From Alteromonas portus (lineage in GTDB: Bacteria; Pseudomonadota; Gammaproteobacteria; Enterobacterales; Alteromonadaceae): a DNA stretch of 64,000 nt. A program made the position numbers and the translations under genes. Each line of letters starts with the position of its first letter. The first letter of the stretch is position 1. Below the pieces are notes generated by a model. That model ran no database searches and was not told the DNA's origin. It saw nothing but the letters and a program-made list of their open reading frames with translations. The stretch is taken from NCBI RefSeq assembly GCF_005117025.1, contig NZ_SWCO01000012.1, positions 62,001 to 126,000 on the forward strand, in the 5' to 3' direction. Below, piece after piece: positions 51,638-62,748 of the stretch.

Positions 51638-52711
51638 TTAAGTCTGCTCAAAAGGCAAAACCAGCTGTTGTGTTGCTTGGTCGGCGGCGAGGCCTATATG
51701 CACGCCAACAAGACGGATACCACGGCCTGTTGCTCGCTCAAAAGCTTCCTGCATTAACGTGTGAAAATAAGCTTCATCTAGCGTGGCACAGCGATGCTCA
51801 ACAGTGGTTAGCTGAAAGTCGTTAAACTTAAGCTTTACGCCTTGGGTGCGAATACGCACAGGCTTGCCCGTCCGCTTCTTATGGTTTTCCATTCGTTCTT
51901 GAAGCTTTTCAAACAAGTGAGGCAAAAAGTCGATGCATTGCTCAATAGTGTGTATATCTTCACTTAGCGTGCGCTCTACGCCTATAGACTTGCGCTCTCG
52001 CGATACTGACAACTCTCGCTCATCAATGCCATGAGCCCGTTCCCACAGTACACTACCGAACTTGCCCAGTTCTTTTTGAATTCGCTCAAAAGGATACTGG
52101 CGAACATCGTTACAGGTATTAAGCCCCATACGCTGAAGCTTTTGCATAGTAACTTTGCCCACGCCTGGAATTTTCTTTAGCGGCATTTCGCGTACAAACG
52201 CATCGAGATTATTGGGCGTGATCACACAAATGCCGTTGGGCTTGTTTTCATCACTGGCTACTTTCGCCACGAATTTGCAAGGCGCGACCCCTGCTGAAGC
52301 GGTAAGACCTAACTCGCTTTCAATACGAGCGCGTATTTCTTCAGCAATTAACGTGGCACTGCCCCCACAAAACTCACTATTGGTCACGTCCAAATAGGCT
52401 TCATCTAATGATAGGGGCTCAATAAGGTCAGTGTAGTCAGCAAAAATCTTACGTATTTTTTGCGACTCGGCAGCGTATACATCCATACGCCCCTTAACCA
52501 GGGTTAAATTCGGACACAGCTTTAGGGCATACGCAGTAGCCATAGCTGAGCGCACACCGAATTTTCGAGCGGGATAATTACAGGTAGAGATAACACCGCG
52601 GCGGTCGGCACTTCCACCAATAGCGATGGGAATATTGCGCAAAGCTGGGTTGTCGCGCATTTCAACTGCGGCGTAAAAACAATCCATGTCGACGTGGATA
52701 ATTTTTCGCAT
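51638..52711 (-). CDS. dinB: DNA polymerase IV (Y-family)
   Basis: A 357-residue translesion polymerase. The N-terminal catalytic block is [19 protein letters not shown] (residues 4-22), and the second acidic pair is in [12 protein letters not shown] (about 99-110). The helix-hairpin-helix thumb is [18 protein letters not shown] (about 176-193). The C-terminal little-finger domain ends with a clamp-binding peptide, QLVLPF, the usual QLxLPF. The polymerase extends past damaged or misaligned bases during SOS. A LexA box lies about 35 bases before the start. Confidence 0.97.
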   Translation of the reverse strand: MRKIIHVDMDCFYAAVEMRDNPALRNIPIAIGGSADRRGVISTCNYPARKFGVRSAMATAYALKLCPNLTLVKGRMDVYAAESQKIRKIFADYTDLIEPLSLDEAYLDVTNSEFCGGSATLIAEEIRARIESELGLTASAGVAPCKFVAKVASDENKPNGICVITPNNLDAFVREMPLKKIPGVGKVTMQKLQRMGLNTCNDVRQYPFERIQKELGKFGSVLWERAHGIDERELSVSRERKSIGVERTLSEDIHTIEQCIDFLPHLFEKLQERMENHKKRTGKPVRIRTQGVKLKFNDFQLTTVEHRCATLDEAYFHTLMQEAFERATGRGIRLVGVHIGLAADQATQQLVLPFEQT

Positions 52712-52743
52712 TACCTGCCTTTGTTCTTAACGTGCTTACACGA

Positions 52744-52763
52744 AACTGTACAAAAAGACAGTA
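52744..52763 (-). promoter_or_regulatory. LexA (SOS) box of dinB
   Basis: CTG, ten bases (TACAAAAAGA), CAG, with flanking A and TA: AACTGTACAAAAAGACAGTA. It fits CTG-N10-CAG with the extended T and A contacts, 33 bases before the dinB start. Confidence 0.9.
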
Positions 52764-52904
52764 TATTATCAATAGCGTTTAATTACACTACCTCGTTTGG
52801 ATTATTAACGAGATTGATTGGACCCCGCTCTTTTTCATAAACGGTTTAAGTTAAAACGAGTGTTTTTTACAGAACGTTACCAGAATTAAAGTACTAAACA
52901 AAAA

Positions 52905-52938
52905 AGCGGCGGCACACCAACATTGATGTGTCGCCGCT
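52905..52938 (-). terminator. Terminator after the FG-GAP lipoprotein gene
   Basis: Stem AGCGGCGGCACA, ten-base loop, stem TGTGTCGCCGCT with one G-U pair. On the minus strand a T-rich tail follows. Confidence 0.88.
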
Positions 52939-52988
52939 CAATTATGTAAACGCCAAAACAAGTATCCAAATTGTCCCAGCAGTTTTAC

Positions 52989-55900
52989 TTAATTCGCTCG
53001 GCCTAACCAGTACATTACCCGAGATGTTGCCATCATCACTTCTAGGCTTCCCTCAGCAGATTTTCTTGCGTGCAGAGAGTGGCTGCGGGCCGGCCCAATC
53101 AACGCTGGACTTTTCCAAATGGTGATGCCTTCAACTGTCATTTCGCTGAGTTCAGAAGCACTGTAGTAACTCCAATCATCGTCATGCGCCGTTGTCACAA
53201 GAAGTGTTTGTTCAGTAGCGGTTACTGGATTAGCTACCATGTCTACAATAACCTTACTCACCGAAACGTCTGATGTCTTAGTCAAACTAGTGTCAGTTAC
53301 ATCAAATATAACCAGTGATTGGTTCTGGTTGTTATAACAGGCCAGTTCAGCGGCAGCGTCACTATCAGCGTTAATAAAGGCAAGGCGCGCGCAAGAAATA
53401 TCGGCGCTTGCCTGAATAGAGAAACCTGATGTTGTTGGCTTGAGTAATTGCGTTATGTTGTCGCCTTGAGAAAGCGCCACATACACATTGCCATTCATCG
53501 CGACAATATCAAAATCACGGAAATATTGAGGCATGGTGTAAGTGGCCAACATAACTTGATTGTTCACGTCGACCGCTTTTAGTGTGCGACCATCAGCATA
53601 CACTGCATCTTCGAAACCATCATTATTGAAGTCGAATGCCTTGATAACTGAAACATCGTTCGAGTATCCGCCTGTAATCTCATATTGAATAGAGAAATCA
53701 TTTAATCGCATTGCAGCGAATGCGCCATCATAGGTTTCGGCACTAGGTAGGAATAAATCACCAGCACCGTCATTGTTGTAATCGGTGGTTACCGCAATAC
53801 TAGAGTTATCCCAGTTAGAAGAAACTTCCTCACTAGTGATGTAATTCCCTGTATTCTCCATTAGTAAGACCTTAGAGCCGTCATAACCGCTACCGGTACT
53901 TGGCACGAAGAAAACAGCGCGTTCGTCACCAGGATACAAATCAGCCCATCCAGCCGCATTAAAGCTATCTAGTTGATGCGTGGTTGCTGTTGTTTTTATT
54001 GTTGCAGAAGTTGCTGTGACATCTGCCGTTACGAGTAAATCTTCACCAGAAGACGAAGTGCCAGTGCCCCATAACAGTTCGTTAAGGCCATCATTGTCGG
54101 CATCACCAAGAGTCAGCGAGGTCGAACCATGATCAACCATATCAACGCTAAATACTGAAGTGAGCGTGTTACTAGACAGCTTCATGGCGTGGACATTGCC
54201 CCATTGGCAGTCCCCTACAAGCAATACAGGATCACTATCGTCAGTCAGTTTTCCTGCGCTAATGTCGCAAGTATTAAAATTCTCAACACTCGTAATTTGA
54301 GACTTGTCTTGTGCTGAGTATACATAGATGTAAGACCAACTGTCAGCGCCTACGATTTCATCAATACCGTCGCCATTTATATCGGCAACGGCAATGTGAT
54401 GACTGCCAAATCCTGAGTTCAAAAACCACTGGTTTTCACCAGAATCAAGGTCATAAACCAAACCAGAATTAGTAACCAGTTCTAACTGAGCGTCGGAATC
54501 TACATTACCCAAAGCAATTTCATAGGTATCTTCAGCGGTAAACGTAAATAAAGGTGTTTCGGGCGAATTAAGATCTACCACCACAATATTATCGGCATCG
54601 CCGTAATCACGTGATGAATATAGGTAGGCCAATTCATCGTCACCATCATTATCTATGTCGCCAAGAACAGCACTATGTATGAAATTGTCGGTGGTAAAAA
54701 GCGTTTTGGCCGTTTCGTCAGTGTCGGTAACGACAGATACGCCGTGTTCAGATATTACTAAAATATCGGGGTAATCGTCGTTATCAAAATCGGTACTGAG
54801 AACTTGTTTTACTGTTTCACCGTGCTCGATTTTGTAGGGATACATCCAAGTTTGGTTGTAGATGCCGTTTTGATAAGACAGTAAGAACACGCGGTTTGCT
54901 GAATCTGTAGAGAGAACTTCATTGTCGCCGTCGTGGTCGAAATCACCTACTACCATTGAATTGTTCATTTTAGGCACTTCAATACCCGAGCGAGCTAACT
55001 CTTGTACTTCATAGTTAGTCACCGAAACATGGGTTTTGACGACTTCAGCACCGTCTTCACCTGTTGAAAAACCAAATGCGTAAAGCTGGGTTTTAAACAG
55101 CTGATTGTTCGGCGCTTGCCAAGAAATTAATCCATCTTCATTAATAGTTGCACCTGAAGGCGCTGACACCAAAGTGGGAACACCTTGATTGTCGCCAAGA
55201 TCAGGGTCAGACACCATTACTCTGAATTCGATGTATTCACCAGGAGAAACTGAGTCAGGTACGTTTTCAAATGCGACCTGTGCCGGGGCATCCGACAGAG
55301 TAATTGAAGTGCGTCCTGACTCTACAGTGTTTGCGCTATCTGCGACAACCATAGACACTTCTACTACATCGTTAAATACAGCTCGATAGGCAGGAAAGGT
55401 ATCCCCTGTAACGTCTTCTACTAAGTTGCCGTTTAGATACCAGCGGAAACTGACCGATAAATCTTCTTCGTCTGTATCGCTATCATAGTAATAGCCGGGA
55501 CTGACGGTAATAGGGGTCGTCGTATCCACTGTGTCCCATACGTAAAAATCAGGTGCATAGACAGTTGGTGGGATGGACATGTCAGCAATAGCGACAAGTA
55601 ATCTATCTGCAAGGTTAGCAGTAATTAAATCATAGGCATCAACTATAAATGTACCTACGTCGTAAGTACCGTCGTTATCAGTATCTTCTAAATAACGAAT
55701 AGTGCCATTTTCGAAAAGTAAGGTTGCAGTTTTATCGCCCGCTACAACTACTTCTCCCCTATACATGTATGGCCATAAATACTCAGGGGCCTCTGCTTCG
55801 ACAGTGAGTTTACCTTTAGAGCCAACATAGAAGTCAAATTCGGCATGGTTAACGCTTTCAGTGGGCGAATCAGATATGTTGTAATTCCCCATTAATTTAT

Positions 55901-56573
55901 ATTGCTCTGAGCCAATAGTGAACGCGACATGCTGGCTGGTATCTGCGTGATAGCTAATGTTAGTTTCGTTGAAGCCTTCATCAATTGAGACGACGCCTGA
56001 CAACGTGTGAGGTATGCCTTCGTTAGTCCAGGTAAGACTGTCGAAATACATACTGTATTTCACAGCGTTATCTGACACGCTTTCAATAGTAATAGCCGTT
56101 GAACCGGTAATAGCAACGCCGTTGCTGTATAACCAGCAGTTTTGGTAATCCATGGCGATGGTACCTGTAAGGGTACTGGACAACTTACCGTCATAAGCAA
56201 CACTACCGCCTTGATCACAGGCATAGGTTTTTTTAATTGTGCCGCCGTTCACGTCGTCAGAAAAATCCTGTTCTGCCAGTTCTGGCAACGTCATAACAGC
56301 ATCGTTAAATAATAAATTGAAGGTTTGTTGGACTAATTCTAGTTCCACTTCCGCATCGGCTGTTTTGCCTGTGTACTGGGCGTTTGCAATCGCTTTAGCA
56401 GCAGTGTTGAGTCGAGACGCGTCGTAGTCTTTCGCGTTTTTGATGATTGTAGATGACGAAACCGAAGAAGAACCTCCGTTTACTGGTCCCCCAGAGTCGG
56501 ACCCTCCGCCGCCACATGCTGCTAAGGATAATACGATTATACTGAAGGTCCCGAGACGTAAACTGCGTGTCAT
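52989..56573 (-). CDS. Large FG-GAP/VCBS-repeat lipoprotein
   Basis: About 1,194 residues. The lipobox LSLAAC is followed by GGGGSDSGG, a Gly/Ser linker. The N-terminal 400 residues hold unassigned beta-rich domains, and an Ig-like pair comes at about 370-530. The rest is at least seven FG-GAP/VCBS blades with calcium-type loops such as DFDHDGDNE, DFDNDDYPD, DIDNDGDDE, DINGDGIDE, DADNDGLNE, DYNNDGAGD and DFNNDGFED. These form one or two propellers. The frame is open to 56651, but ATG at 56573 follows AAGGAAGAG and starts the signal peptide. A surface adhesion or ligand-binding role is likely; the partner is unknown. Confidence 0.88.
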   Translation of the reverse strand: MTRSLRLGTFSIIVLSLAACGGGGSDSGGPVNGGSSSVSSSTIIKNAKDYDASRLNTAAKAIANAQYTGKTADAEVELELVQQTFNLLFNDAVMTLPELAEQDFSDDVNGGTIKKTYACDQGGSVAYDGKLSSTLTGTIAMDYQNCWLYSNGVAITGSTAITIESVSDNAVKYSMYFDSLTWTNEGIPHTLSGVVSIDEGFNETNISYHADTSQHVAFTIGSEQYKLMGNYNISDSPTESVNHAEFDFYVGSKGKLTVEAEAPEYLWPYMYRGEVVVAGDKTATLLFENGTIRYLEDTDNDGTYDVGTFIVDAYDLITANLADRLLVAIADMSIPPTVYAPDFYVWDTVDTTTPITVSPGYYYDSDTDEEDLSVSFRWYLNGNLVEDVTGDTFPAYRAVFNDVVEVSMVVADSANTVESGRTSITLSDAPAQVAFENVPDSVSPGEYIEFRVMVSDPDLGDNQGVPTLVSAPSGATINEDGLISWQAPNNQLFKTQLYAFGFSTGEDGAEVVKTHVSVTNYEVQELARSGIEVPKMNNSMVVGDFDHDGDNEVLSTDSANRVFLLSYQNGIYNQTWMYPYKIEHGETVKQVLSTDFDNDDYPDILVISEHGVSVVTDTDETAKTLFTTDNFIHSAVLGDIDNDGDDELAYLYSSRDYGDADNIVVVDLNSPETPLFTFTAEDTYEIALGNVDSDAQLELVTNSGLVYDLDSGENQWFLNSGFGSHHIAVADINGDGIDEIVGADSWSYIYVYSAQDKSQITSVENFNTCDISAGKLTDDSDPVLLVGDCQWGNVHAMKLSSNTLTSVFSVDMVDHGSTSLTLGDADNDGLNELLWGTGTSSSGEDLLVTADVTATSATIKTTATTHQLDSFNAAGWADLYPGDERAVFFVPSTGSGYDGSKVLLMENTGNYITSEEVSSNWDNSSIAVTTDYNNDGAGDLFLPSAETYDGAFAAMRLNDFSIQYEITGGYSNDVSVIKAFDFNNDGFEDAVYADGRTLKAVDVNNQVMLATYTMPQYFRDFDIVAMNGNVYVALSQGDNITQLLKPTTSGFSIQASADISCARLAFINADSDAAAELACYNNQNQSLVIFDVTDTSLTKTSDVSVSKVIVDMVANPVTATEQTLLVTTAHDDDWSYYSASELSEMTVEGITIWKSPALIGPARSHSLHARKSAEGSLEVMMATSRVMYWLGRAN

Positions 56574-56876
56574 AGCTCTTCCTTGATATTTTATTATTGG
56601 TATTGATATTTTATGCGGCTTAAATTTAACCCAAATACGAATGTGGAGCAACGAAATATGGGTTAAGTAAAATGAAGAGCTTGAATTAAAAAGCCTCTCG
56701 TCGGCTCAATTGTAAAGATAACTATCCTTTCACTCTCGATCCGTAAAGCAAACCTAAAGTTGACTTGAATCACTTGTCCCGATTCGATGGAATGTGTTTG
56801 CCTTGCGGATACAAAAAAGCGCCGTCGATTTACTCAAACAGCGCTTTTAAAATTTAAGCCTACGGTAGATTCAAAA
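56574..56876. other. Intergenic region between the FG-GAP gene and nqrM
   Basis: No gene is seen. It holds the promoter region of the FG-GAP lipoprotein (no clear elements found) and the terminator of nqrM at 56813-56848. Confidence 0.7.
56813..56848 (-). terminator. Terminator after nqrM
   Basis: AAAAGCGC paired with GCGCTTTT, with partial pairing inside the 18-base loop region and a T-run on the minus strand from the AAAAAA at 56813. Confidence 0.75.
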
Positions 56877-57110
56877 TTATAAAATTTGGTTTTGCTTCCA
56901 CTCGTTTAATTTTTTCTGGCGGGCTTCTTCTTTTTCCATACGTGACTTTTTACGGTCACACGGTTCTGGACAGTCACAGGCCTTTTCAATACCTAGTGCA
57001 CCTAAGCCACCACAGCTTCCAGAGATTGATTTTTTCTGAAAAAGGTAACCTACGGCCATAGCCAGTACCATTGTTAGAAAGAAACCAAAAGCAAGGATAA
57101 ATGTAGACAT
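56877..57110 (-). CDS. nqrM: Na+-NQR maturation protein NqrM
   Basis: A 77-residue protein with one N-terminal membrane helix (about residues 3-22). Conserved cysteines follow: SGSCGG (about 33) and ACDCPEPC (about 45-52). A charged C-terminal helix rich in Lys and Glu completes the protein. NqrM is needed for assembly of the Na+-translocating NADH:quinone reductase, where it probably delivers iron to the cluster between NqrD and NqrE. It lies nine bases downstream of apbE on the same strand, the usual arrangement after nqrF. Confidence 0.95.
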   Translation of the reverse strand: MSTFILAFGFFLTMVLAMAVGYLFQKKSISGSCGGLGALGIEKACDCPEPCDRKKSRMEKEEARQKKLNEWKQNQIL

Positions 57111-57119
57111 TGCTACCCC

Positions 57120-58145
57120 CTAATTATGAACTGTGACCAGTTTATCAAATTCTGGCGATGCATACTCTTCAAATCCGTCTTCTGTGCGACGAATGAGGAA
57201 TACAGCGAGTTGTTCTTGCTCAGCAACCGCTATTGCTTGCTCCCATCCCATTACATTAAACGCCGTAGCCAAGCCATCTGACGTCATAGATGAAGGGTGA
57301 ACAACCGTAACCGACACCAAGTTATGTGAGATAGGATTACCCGTTGTGGGGTCGATTAGGTGCGAATAACGAACGCCGTCTTCTTCGTAATAGTTGCGAT
57401 AGTCACCTGATGTAGCAACCGCGTTTTCTCCTATTGAGACAACTTTTTGAACAGCACGTTCAGTGGTAACTGGCTTTTCAATGGCAATCAGCCACTCACT
57501 GCCGTCGCCTCGTTCGCCTTTCACACGCATTTCACCACCTATTTCTACAAGGTAGTTTTCAATGTTGTGCTTTTCAAGGATCTCCGCCACTTCATCAACG
57601 CCAAAACCTTTTGCAATAGTCGACAGGTCGACATAAAGCATTGGGTGACTTTTCTTCAAGCCTGTAGGCGTGGTTGACAGCTTCTTATAACCCACATATT
57701 CGCGAATATCGTCGATGTCTGTCTGGCTTGGTACTTTTTCAGGGCGCTTAGTTGGTCCAAACCCCCATAAATTAACCAATGGGCCAACGGTAACATCAAG
57801 TACTCCGCCACTAAGGTTAGCCAAGCGTAATGCCTCGTTAACTACGGTTAGCGTATCTGGTGATACGGCGAAATTGTCGGTGTAGCGATATTGATTGAAC
57901 CTTGATAGTTCTGACGTTGGGTCGTAAGTAGACATCATCTTGTTAACCTCAACAAGACGGGCATCTATTTCAGCTTGTAAGCCTTCTACCGGTGTCTCCG
58001 CTACAAGGTACTTAACGTTGTAGGTTGTGCCCATTGTCTGCCCTTGCAGGTGTACTACAGGCGTTTTTTCGTCGCTACAGCTTGCGAGAAGTAGAATACC
58101 TACCGCAACAAAGGCGAGGAAAATTCGAATAGCAAATCGAATCAC
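57120..58145 (-). CDS. apbE: FAD:protein FMN transferase ApbE
   Basis: About 341 residues, a lipoprotein with lipobox LLASC near residue 22. ApbE cuts FAD and attaches FMN covalently to Thr residues, here those of NqrB and NqrC. Family blocks are QTMGTTYNVKYL (about 35-46), STYDPTSELSRFN (about 72-84), VGPLVNLWGFGP (about 118-129), YVDLSTIAKGFGVDEVA (about 165-181) and HLIDPTTGNPI (about 268). The last two carry the flavin and Mg contacts. An ATG at 58172 opens the frame, but GTG at 58145 follows AAGGAC and starts the hydrophobic signal directly, so it is preferred. Confidence 0.95.
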   Translation of the reverse strand: MIRFAIRIFLAFVAVGILLLASCSDEKTPVVHLQGQTMGTTYNVKYLVAETPVEGLQAEIDARLVEVNKMMSTYDPTSELSRFNQYRYTDNFAVSPDTLTVVNEALRLANLSGGVLDVTVGPLVNLWGFGPTKRPEKVPSQTDIDDIREYVGYKKLSTTPTGLKKSHPMLYVDLSTIAKGFGVDEVAEILEKHNIENYLVEIGGEMRVKGERGDGSEWLIAIEKPVTTERAVQKVVSIGENAVATSGDYRNYYEEDGVRYSHLIDPTTGNPISHNLVSVTVVHPSSMTSDGLATAFNVMGWEQAIAVAEQEQLAVFLIRRTEDGFEEYASPEFDKLVTVHN

Positions 58146-58215
58146 GATGTTGTCCTTAGCTAATATGCACATTACTCAATCGCTATTATGTGCATTATGC
58201 ATGTTGCTTCAACGA

Positions 58216-58237
58216 AAAAGGGGCTTACGCCCCTTTT
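58216..58237 (-). terminator. Terminator between nqrF and apbE
   Basis: Stem AAAAGGGGC, loop TTAC, stem GCCCCTTTT, with T-run on the minus strand. It should reduce read-through from nqrA-F into apbE-nqrM. Confidence 0.9.
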
Positions 58238-58280
58238 AATATGCTTGAGTTTTTAAGCGAGTAGCTCTTAAATCAAACCC

Positions 58281-59513
58281 TTAGCCACCGAAGTCATCTA
58301 GCATGATGTTTTCGTCCTCAACACCCAAATCTTTAAGCATGTTGATTACGGCCGCGTTCATCATAGGTGGTCCACACATGTAGAACTCACAGTCTTCTGG
58401 TGCAGGGTGATCTTTCAAGTAGTTCTCAAGAAGTACTTGGTGGATGAACCCAGTGTAACCTTCCCAGTTGTCCTCTGGCTGAGGATCAGAAAGTGCTACA
58501 TGCCACTCGAAGTTATCGTTTTCTGCTGCTAGCTCGTCGAAGTCTTCTGTATAGAACATTTCACGAAGTGAACGTGCACCGTACCAGAAGCTCATCTTAC
58601 GCTTAGACTTAAGGCGACGAAGCTGATCGAAGATGTGAGAACGCATTGGGGCCATACCTGCACCACCACCTACGAATACCATTTCGTTTTCAGTTTCTTT
58701 CGCGAAGAATTCACCGAATGGACCAGAGATAGTCGCTTTGTCACCTTCTTTCAGGCTCCAAATGTACGATGACATTTTACCCGCAGGTAGGCTTAAGTTA
58801 TTAGGTGGCGGCGTAGCGATACGCACGTTCAACATAATAATGCCTTCTTCTTCTGGGTAGTTCGCCATTGAGTATGCACGAATAGTCTCTTCGTCTACTT
58901 TAGACTCGATGTCGAAGAAGCCAAAACGCTCCCAGTCACCGCGGTATTCTTCAGGAATATCGAACTCTTTGTACTTAACGTGGTGCGCTGGCGCTTCAAT
59001 CTGAATATAACCACCTGCACGGAAAGGTACACTTTCACCGTTAGGAATTTTAAGCTTTAGTTCTTTGATGAAGGTTGCTTTGTTATCGTTAGAGATAACT
59101 TCACAATCCCACTTCTTAACACCAAATACCGACTCTTCCAGCTCAATTTCCATGTCTTGCTTGATAGCAACCTGACATGAAAGACGGCAGCCTTCGCGCG
59201 CTTCACCTTTGGTGATGTGGTCTAGTTCAGTTGGAAGGATTTCACCACCACCTGAGTGTACATCTACACGACACTGGCCACATGAGCCACCGCCACCACA
59301 AGCAGACGACACGAAGTAACCTGCGTCAGCTAGAGCACCAAGAAGCTTGCCACCCGGTGCAGTTTTGATTGCCTTGTCTGGGTCACCGTTGATAGTGATA
59401 GTAACATCACCACTTGGTACCAATTTAGACTTGGCAAACATGATAATAAATACCAGCGCTAGAACGATGGCAATGAACATGCCTACGCCTAGATATATTT
59501 CTACATTATTCAT
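58281..59513 (-). CDS. nqrF: Na+-NQR subunit F (NADH-oxidising)
   Basis: A 410-residue electron-entry subunit. One N-terminal membrane helix (about residues 4-26) is followed by a [2Fe-2S] domain with [10 protein letters not shown] (about 70-79) and the fourth cysteine in GCRLSC (about 111). The FAD-binding RAYSMANYP is near 210, and the NADH-binding [13 protein letters not shown] near 273 with CGPP near 377. It passes hydride electrons from NADH to the iron-sulfur cluster and on to NqrC/NqrB flavins. Length matches the family (about 407). Confidence 0.97.
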   Translation of the reverse strand: MNNVEIYLGVGMFIAIVLALVFIIMFAKSKLVPSGDVTITINGDPDKAIKTAPGGKLLGALADAGYFVSSACGGGGSCGQCRVDVHSGGGEILPTELDHITKGEAREGCRLSCQVAIKQDMEIELEESVFGVKKWDCEVISNDNKATFIKELKLKIPNGESVPFRAGGYIQIEAPAHHVKYKEFDIPEEYRGDWERFGFFDIESKVDEETIRAYSMANYPEEEGIIMLNVRIATPPPNNLSLPAGKMSSYIWSLKEGDKATISGPFGEFFAKETENEMVFVGGGAGMAPMRSHIFDQLRRLKSKRKMSFWYGARSLREMFYTEDFDELAAENDNFEWHVALSDPQPEDNWEGYTGFIHQVLLENYLKDHPAPEDCEFYMCGPPMMNAAVINMLKDLGVEDENIMLDDFGG

Positions 59514-59533
59514 TTATATGCTCCCGAGCTTTC

Positions 59534-60142
59534 TTACAGCTGAATACCAGTGAATGACTGGAAGCCTAGTGCCATTAGACCCGCGATCATAAATACAGAA
59601 CCCAGACCACGAACACCATCAGGCATATCAGCATACTTCAGCTTTTCACGTACTGCCGCTAGCAATACAATTGCTAGTGCCCAGCCCATACCACTACCAA
59701 CGCCGTAAACGATGCTTTCAGTGAAGTTGTATTCACGCTGTACCGCAAACGCCACACCACCGAAGATTGCACAGTTAACGGTAATTAGCGGAAGGAAGAT
59801 TCCTAGTGCGTTGTAAAGCGCAGGGAAGAACTTGTCTAAGCTCATCTCTAGAATCTGTACCAACGCCGCGATAACACCGATAAACGTTAGGAAGTTAAGG
59901 AAGCTTAGATCGGCTTCTGGGAAACCTGCCCATGCTAGTGCGCCTGGAGCAAGAATGTTTACATAAATAACTTGGTTAACGGGTACAGAGATACCTAATA
60001 CCACGATAACTGCAACACCAAGACCCATAGCAGTTTTAACTTTCTTAGATACCGCTAGGAATGTACACATACCTAAGAAAAGTGATAACGCCATGTTCTC
60101 AACGAAAATTGAGCGAACAAATAACGACAAATAATGTTCCAT
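59534..60142 (-). CDS. nqrE: Na+-NQR subunit E
   Basis: A 202-residue membrane protein with six helices, the inverted-topology homologue of NqrD. Conserved cysteines in [13 protein letters not shown] (about residue 26) and [13 protein letters not shown] (about 120) provide half of the membrane-embedded iron centre shared with NqrD. It lies 20 bases before nqrF and three bases after nqrD. Confidence 0.97.
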   Translation of the reverse strand: MEHYLSLFVRSIFVENMALSLFLGMCTFLAVSKKVKTAMGLGVAVIVVLGISVPVNQVIYVNILAPGALAWAGFPEADLSFLNFLTFIGVIAALVQILEMSLDKFFPALYNALGIFLPLITVNCAIFGGVAFAVQREYNFTESIVYGVGSGMGWALAIVLLAAVREKLKYADMPDGVRGLGSVFMIAGLMALGFQSFTGIQL

Positions 60143-60145
60143 GAC

Positions 60146-60778
60146 TTACTCCTTAGGCTCTACTTGCTCTGGACGGATAGTACGGATAAACCAAATCATA
60201 CCGCCGATTAAGAAGAATGAGCTGAATGGTAGGATTAACAAACCGTTACCCTGATACCAGCCACCGTTTTGAACCAGTGGAAGGATTTCGAAACCTAAAA
60301 TAGTACCGAAACCAAATAGCTCTTTAATTGTACCAATAACAATTAGAATGAAAGAGTAACCCAAGCCGTTACCAATACCATCAAGGAAGCTCATCAGAGG
60401 TGGGCTCTTCATGGCGTAAGCTTCAGCACGACCCATTACGATACAGTTAGTAATGATAAGACCAACGAATACCGACAGCTGCTTCGATATTTCATACGAA
60501 TACGCTTTCAGAATTTGGTCAACTACGATTACCAACGATGCAATGATGGTCATCTGGATAATAATTCGAACGCTAGATGGGATCTGGTTACGAATTAGTG
60601 AAATAAACAAGTTTGAGAACGCTACAACGCTTGTAAGCGCTAGCGACATTACCAATGCTGTTTCCAGCTTAGTGGTAATTGCCAGTGCTGAACAGATACC
60701 CAATACCTGTAGGGCGATCGGGTTGTTGTCCAGGATTGGCCCAAAGAGGGCCTTTTTCATTTCTTTAGTATCTGCCAT
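60146..60778 (-). CDS. nqrD: Na+-NQR subunit D
   Basis: A 210-residue six-helix membrane subunit. Cysteines in [14 protein letters not shown] (about residue 29) and [16 protein letters not shown] (about 112) pair with those of NqrE to hold the iron centre on the sodium path. Spacing to nqrC is ten bases and to nqrE three bases, as in a tightly coupled operon. Confidence 0.97.
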   Translation of the reverse strand: MADTKEMKKALFGPILDNNPIALQVLGICSALAITTKLETALVMSLALTSVVAFSNLFISLIRNQIPSSVRIIIQMTIIASLVIVVDQILKAYSYEISKQLSVFVGLIITNCIVMGRAEAYAMKSPPLMSFLDGIGNGLGYSFILIVIGTIKELFGFGTILGFEILPLVQNGGWYQGNGLLILPFSSFFLIGGMIWFIRTIRPEQVEPKE

Positions 60779-60788
60779 GAGACTTCCC

Positions 60789-61553
60789 TTATGAACGCCA
60801 TGCTTGGTTCTTCAGGAACTGGCCGAAGCCTTGCTCGCCTACCCAGTAACGAATTGTGTTTTCAACACCGTTGCTGGTTAGGGTTGCACCTGAAAGCGCA
60901 TCGATAGTGTGAGGATTGCTAGGGTTAGCGTTTTTCACTACGCGAATAGCAACTTCGCCATTCTCGTAAAGCTCTTTGCCATCCCATTTGTCCTGCCAAG
61001 CAGGGTTTTGCACTTCACCACCTAGTCCTGGCGTTTCTTTTTGCTGATAGTAAATAAGCTCGCGAACCGTTTGGCCGTCTGCGTCTACCGCTAAGAAACC
61101 GTACATAAGATCCCAAAGGCCGCTGCCGTGTACAGGAAGGATGATACGAGAAACATCACCTGCGTCGTCGCGAACTAAGTAAACACTTGCCACGTTAGGG
61201 CGGCGTTGGAAACCAACATTGCTGTTAGTTACCTTAGTGCTGTACTCAGTTTCTTTGGCTGCTTTATACATATCGTAATCTGGCTTAGGCGCTTCTACGA
61301 AAGTACCTTCGTCAAGATTAACAAAACGCTGTTCTACTCGCTCGCTGTACGTGCTTTCAATTGCGCTATTGCTCATGCCCATTTCATAAAGGCCTGCAGC
61401 ATTAAGAATGTTGCTCTTTTTATCTAGAGCTGCGTTTGTTTGTTGTAGAGAGCGAAGGCCAACAGCCGCGCCAGAAACAACAATTGAACAAACTAAACAT
61501 ACGGCAACAACAATACCTACCGTTTTGCCTAAAGATTCTTTTTTAGCCGACAC
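60789..61553 (-). CDS. nqrC: Na+-NQR subunit C (FMN-binding)
   Basis: A 254-residue subunit with one N-terminal helix (about residues 9-32) and a periplasmic domain. The covalent FMN site is the Thr in [11 protein letters not shown] (about 221), the target of Apb[14 protein letters not shown] and [11 protein letters not shown] are further family marks. It overlaps the nqrB stop by 11 bases. Confidence 0.97.
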   Translation of the reverse strand: MSAKKESLGKTVGIVVAVCLVCSIVVSGAAVGLRSLQQTNAALDKKSNILNAAGLYEMGMSNSAIESTYSERVEQRFVNLDEGTFVEAPKPDYDMYKAAKETEYSTKVTNSNVGFQRRPNVASVYLVRDDAGDVSRIILPVHGSGLWDLMYGFLAVDADGQTVRELIYYQQKETPGLGGEVQNPAWQDKWDGKELYENGEVAIRVVKNANPSNPHTIDALSGATLTSNGVENTIRYWVGEQGFGQFLKNQAWRS

Positions 61554-62745
61554 GTGCTACCCTCCGCTTGATATTGCTTTGTGCGACGAAATAGTCGAAC
61601 AGTGGCGCCCACAAGTTAGCAAATAGAATTGCTAGCATTACACCTTCTGGGAAGGCTGGGTTTAGGACGCGGATTAGTACCGTCATGAAACCAATGAAGA
61701 TACCGTAAGCCCACTTACCTTGGTTTGTGAACGACGCAGAAACTGGGTCTGTCGCCATAAAGAACATACCAAAAGCAAGACCACCAACAACAAAGTGCCA
61801 ATGAGCAGGCATTGCAAACATAGGGTTGGTATCGCTGCCGATTAGGTTTAGCAAGGTTGCGAAGAACGCCACACCAATTGCAACACCAGCAACAATGCGC
61901 CAGCTTGCTATACGCATGTACATGATGAACAAGCCACCAAGAATAATAGCAAGGGTAGACACCTCACCCGCTGAACCTGAGATAGTACCGATGAAGCTGT
62001 TCATCCACTGATCCATGTTCGCGTAATCAAGGTTGCCAGAAGCCGCTTGGCTTAGAGACGTTGCACCAGAATAACCATCTGCCGCTACCCATACTTGGTC
62101 ACCTGAAATTTGTGCAGGATACGCAAAGTAAAGGAATGCACGACCAGACAATGCTGGGTTAAGGAAGTTACGACCTGTACCACCGAATACTTCTTTAGCA
62201 ATTACAACACCGAAGGTAATACCTAGTGCAACTTGCCATAGAGGAATAGTAGCTGGAAGTGTTAGTGCGAACAGTACCGATGTTACGAAGAAACCTTCGT
62301 TAACTTCGTGCTTGCGCACAGACGCGAACAATACTTCCCAGAAACCACCTACCGCGAACGTTACCGCGTAGATTGGCAGCCAGAAACATGCGCCATAGAA
62401 GAATAGACCTAGTGTACCCGCATTTGCCAAGTCACCGCCTAGTGCAGCGAATAGGCCTGCTTGCCACGTATCAGGTAGTGTTCCTGCACCAGCAGCAATT
62501 GCTTCTTGCGCTTGGAAACCAATGTTATACATACCAAAGAACATAGCTGGGAATGTTGCCATCCATACCATGATCATGATGCGCTTAAGGTCAATGCTGT
62601 CACGCACGTGCGTGTTAGCTTTATTTACTTTACCTGGGGTGTAGAAAATGGTCGCCGCAGCTTCGTAAAGCGCATACCACTTTTCATGCTTACCACCTGG
62701 ATCGAAGTTTGGTTCGATTTTTTCTAAATACGCTTTTAAACCCAT
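61543..62745 (-). CDS. nqrB: Na+-NQR subunit B
   Basis: A 400-residue polytopic subunit that carries riboflavin, a covalent FMN and the sodium/quinone path. The FMN-attachment Thr is in [11 protein letters not shown] (about residue 233). The N-terminal [23 protein letters not shown] is typical, as are the helices [20 protein letters not shown] in the C-terminal part (about 335-354). It starts three bases after the nqrA stop. Confidence 0.97.
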   Translation of the reverse strand: MGLKAYLEKIEPNFDPGGKHEKWYALYEAAATIFYTPGKVNKANTHVRDSIDLKRIMIMVWMATFPAMFFGMYNIGFQAQEAIAAGAGTLPDTWQAGLFAALGGDLANAGTLGLFFYGACFWLPIYAVTFAVGGFWEVLFASVRKHEVNEGFFVTSVLFALTLPATIPLWQVALGITFGVVIAKEVFGGTGRNFLNPALSGRAFLYFAYPAQISGDQVWVAADGYSGATSLSQAASGNLDYANMDQWMNSFIGTISGSAGEVSTLAIILGGLFIMYMRIASWRIVAGVAIGVAFFATLLNLIGSDTNPMFAMPAHWHFVVGGLAFGMFFMATDPVSASFTNQGKWAYGIFIGFMTVLIRVLNPAFPEGVMLAILFANLWAPLFDYFVAQSNIKRRVARVG

Positions 62746-62748
62746 GAC

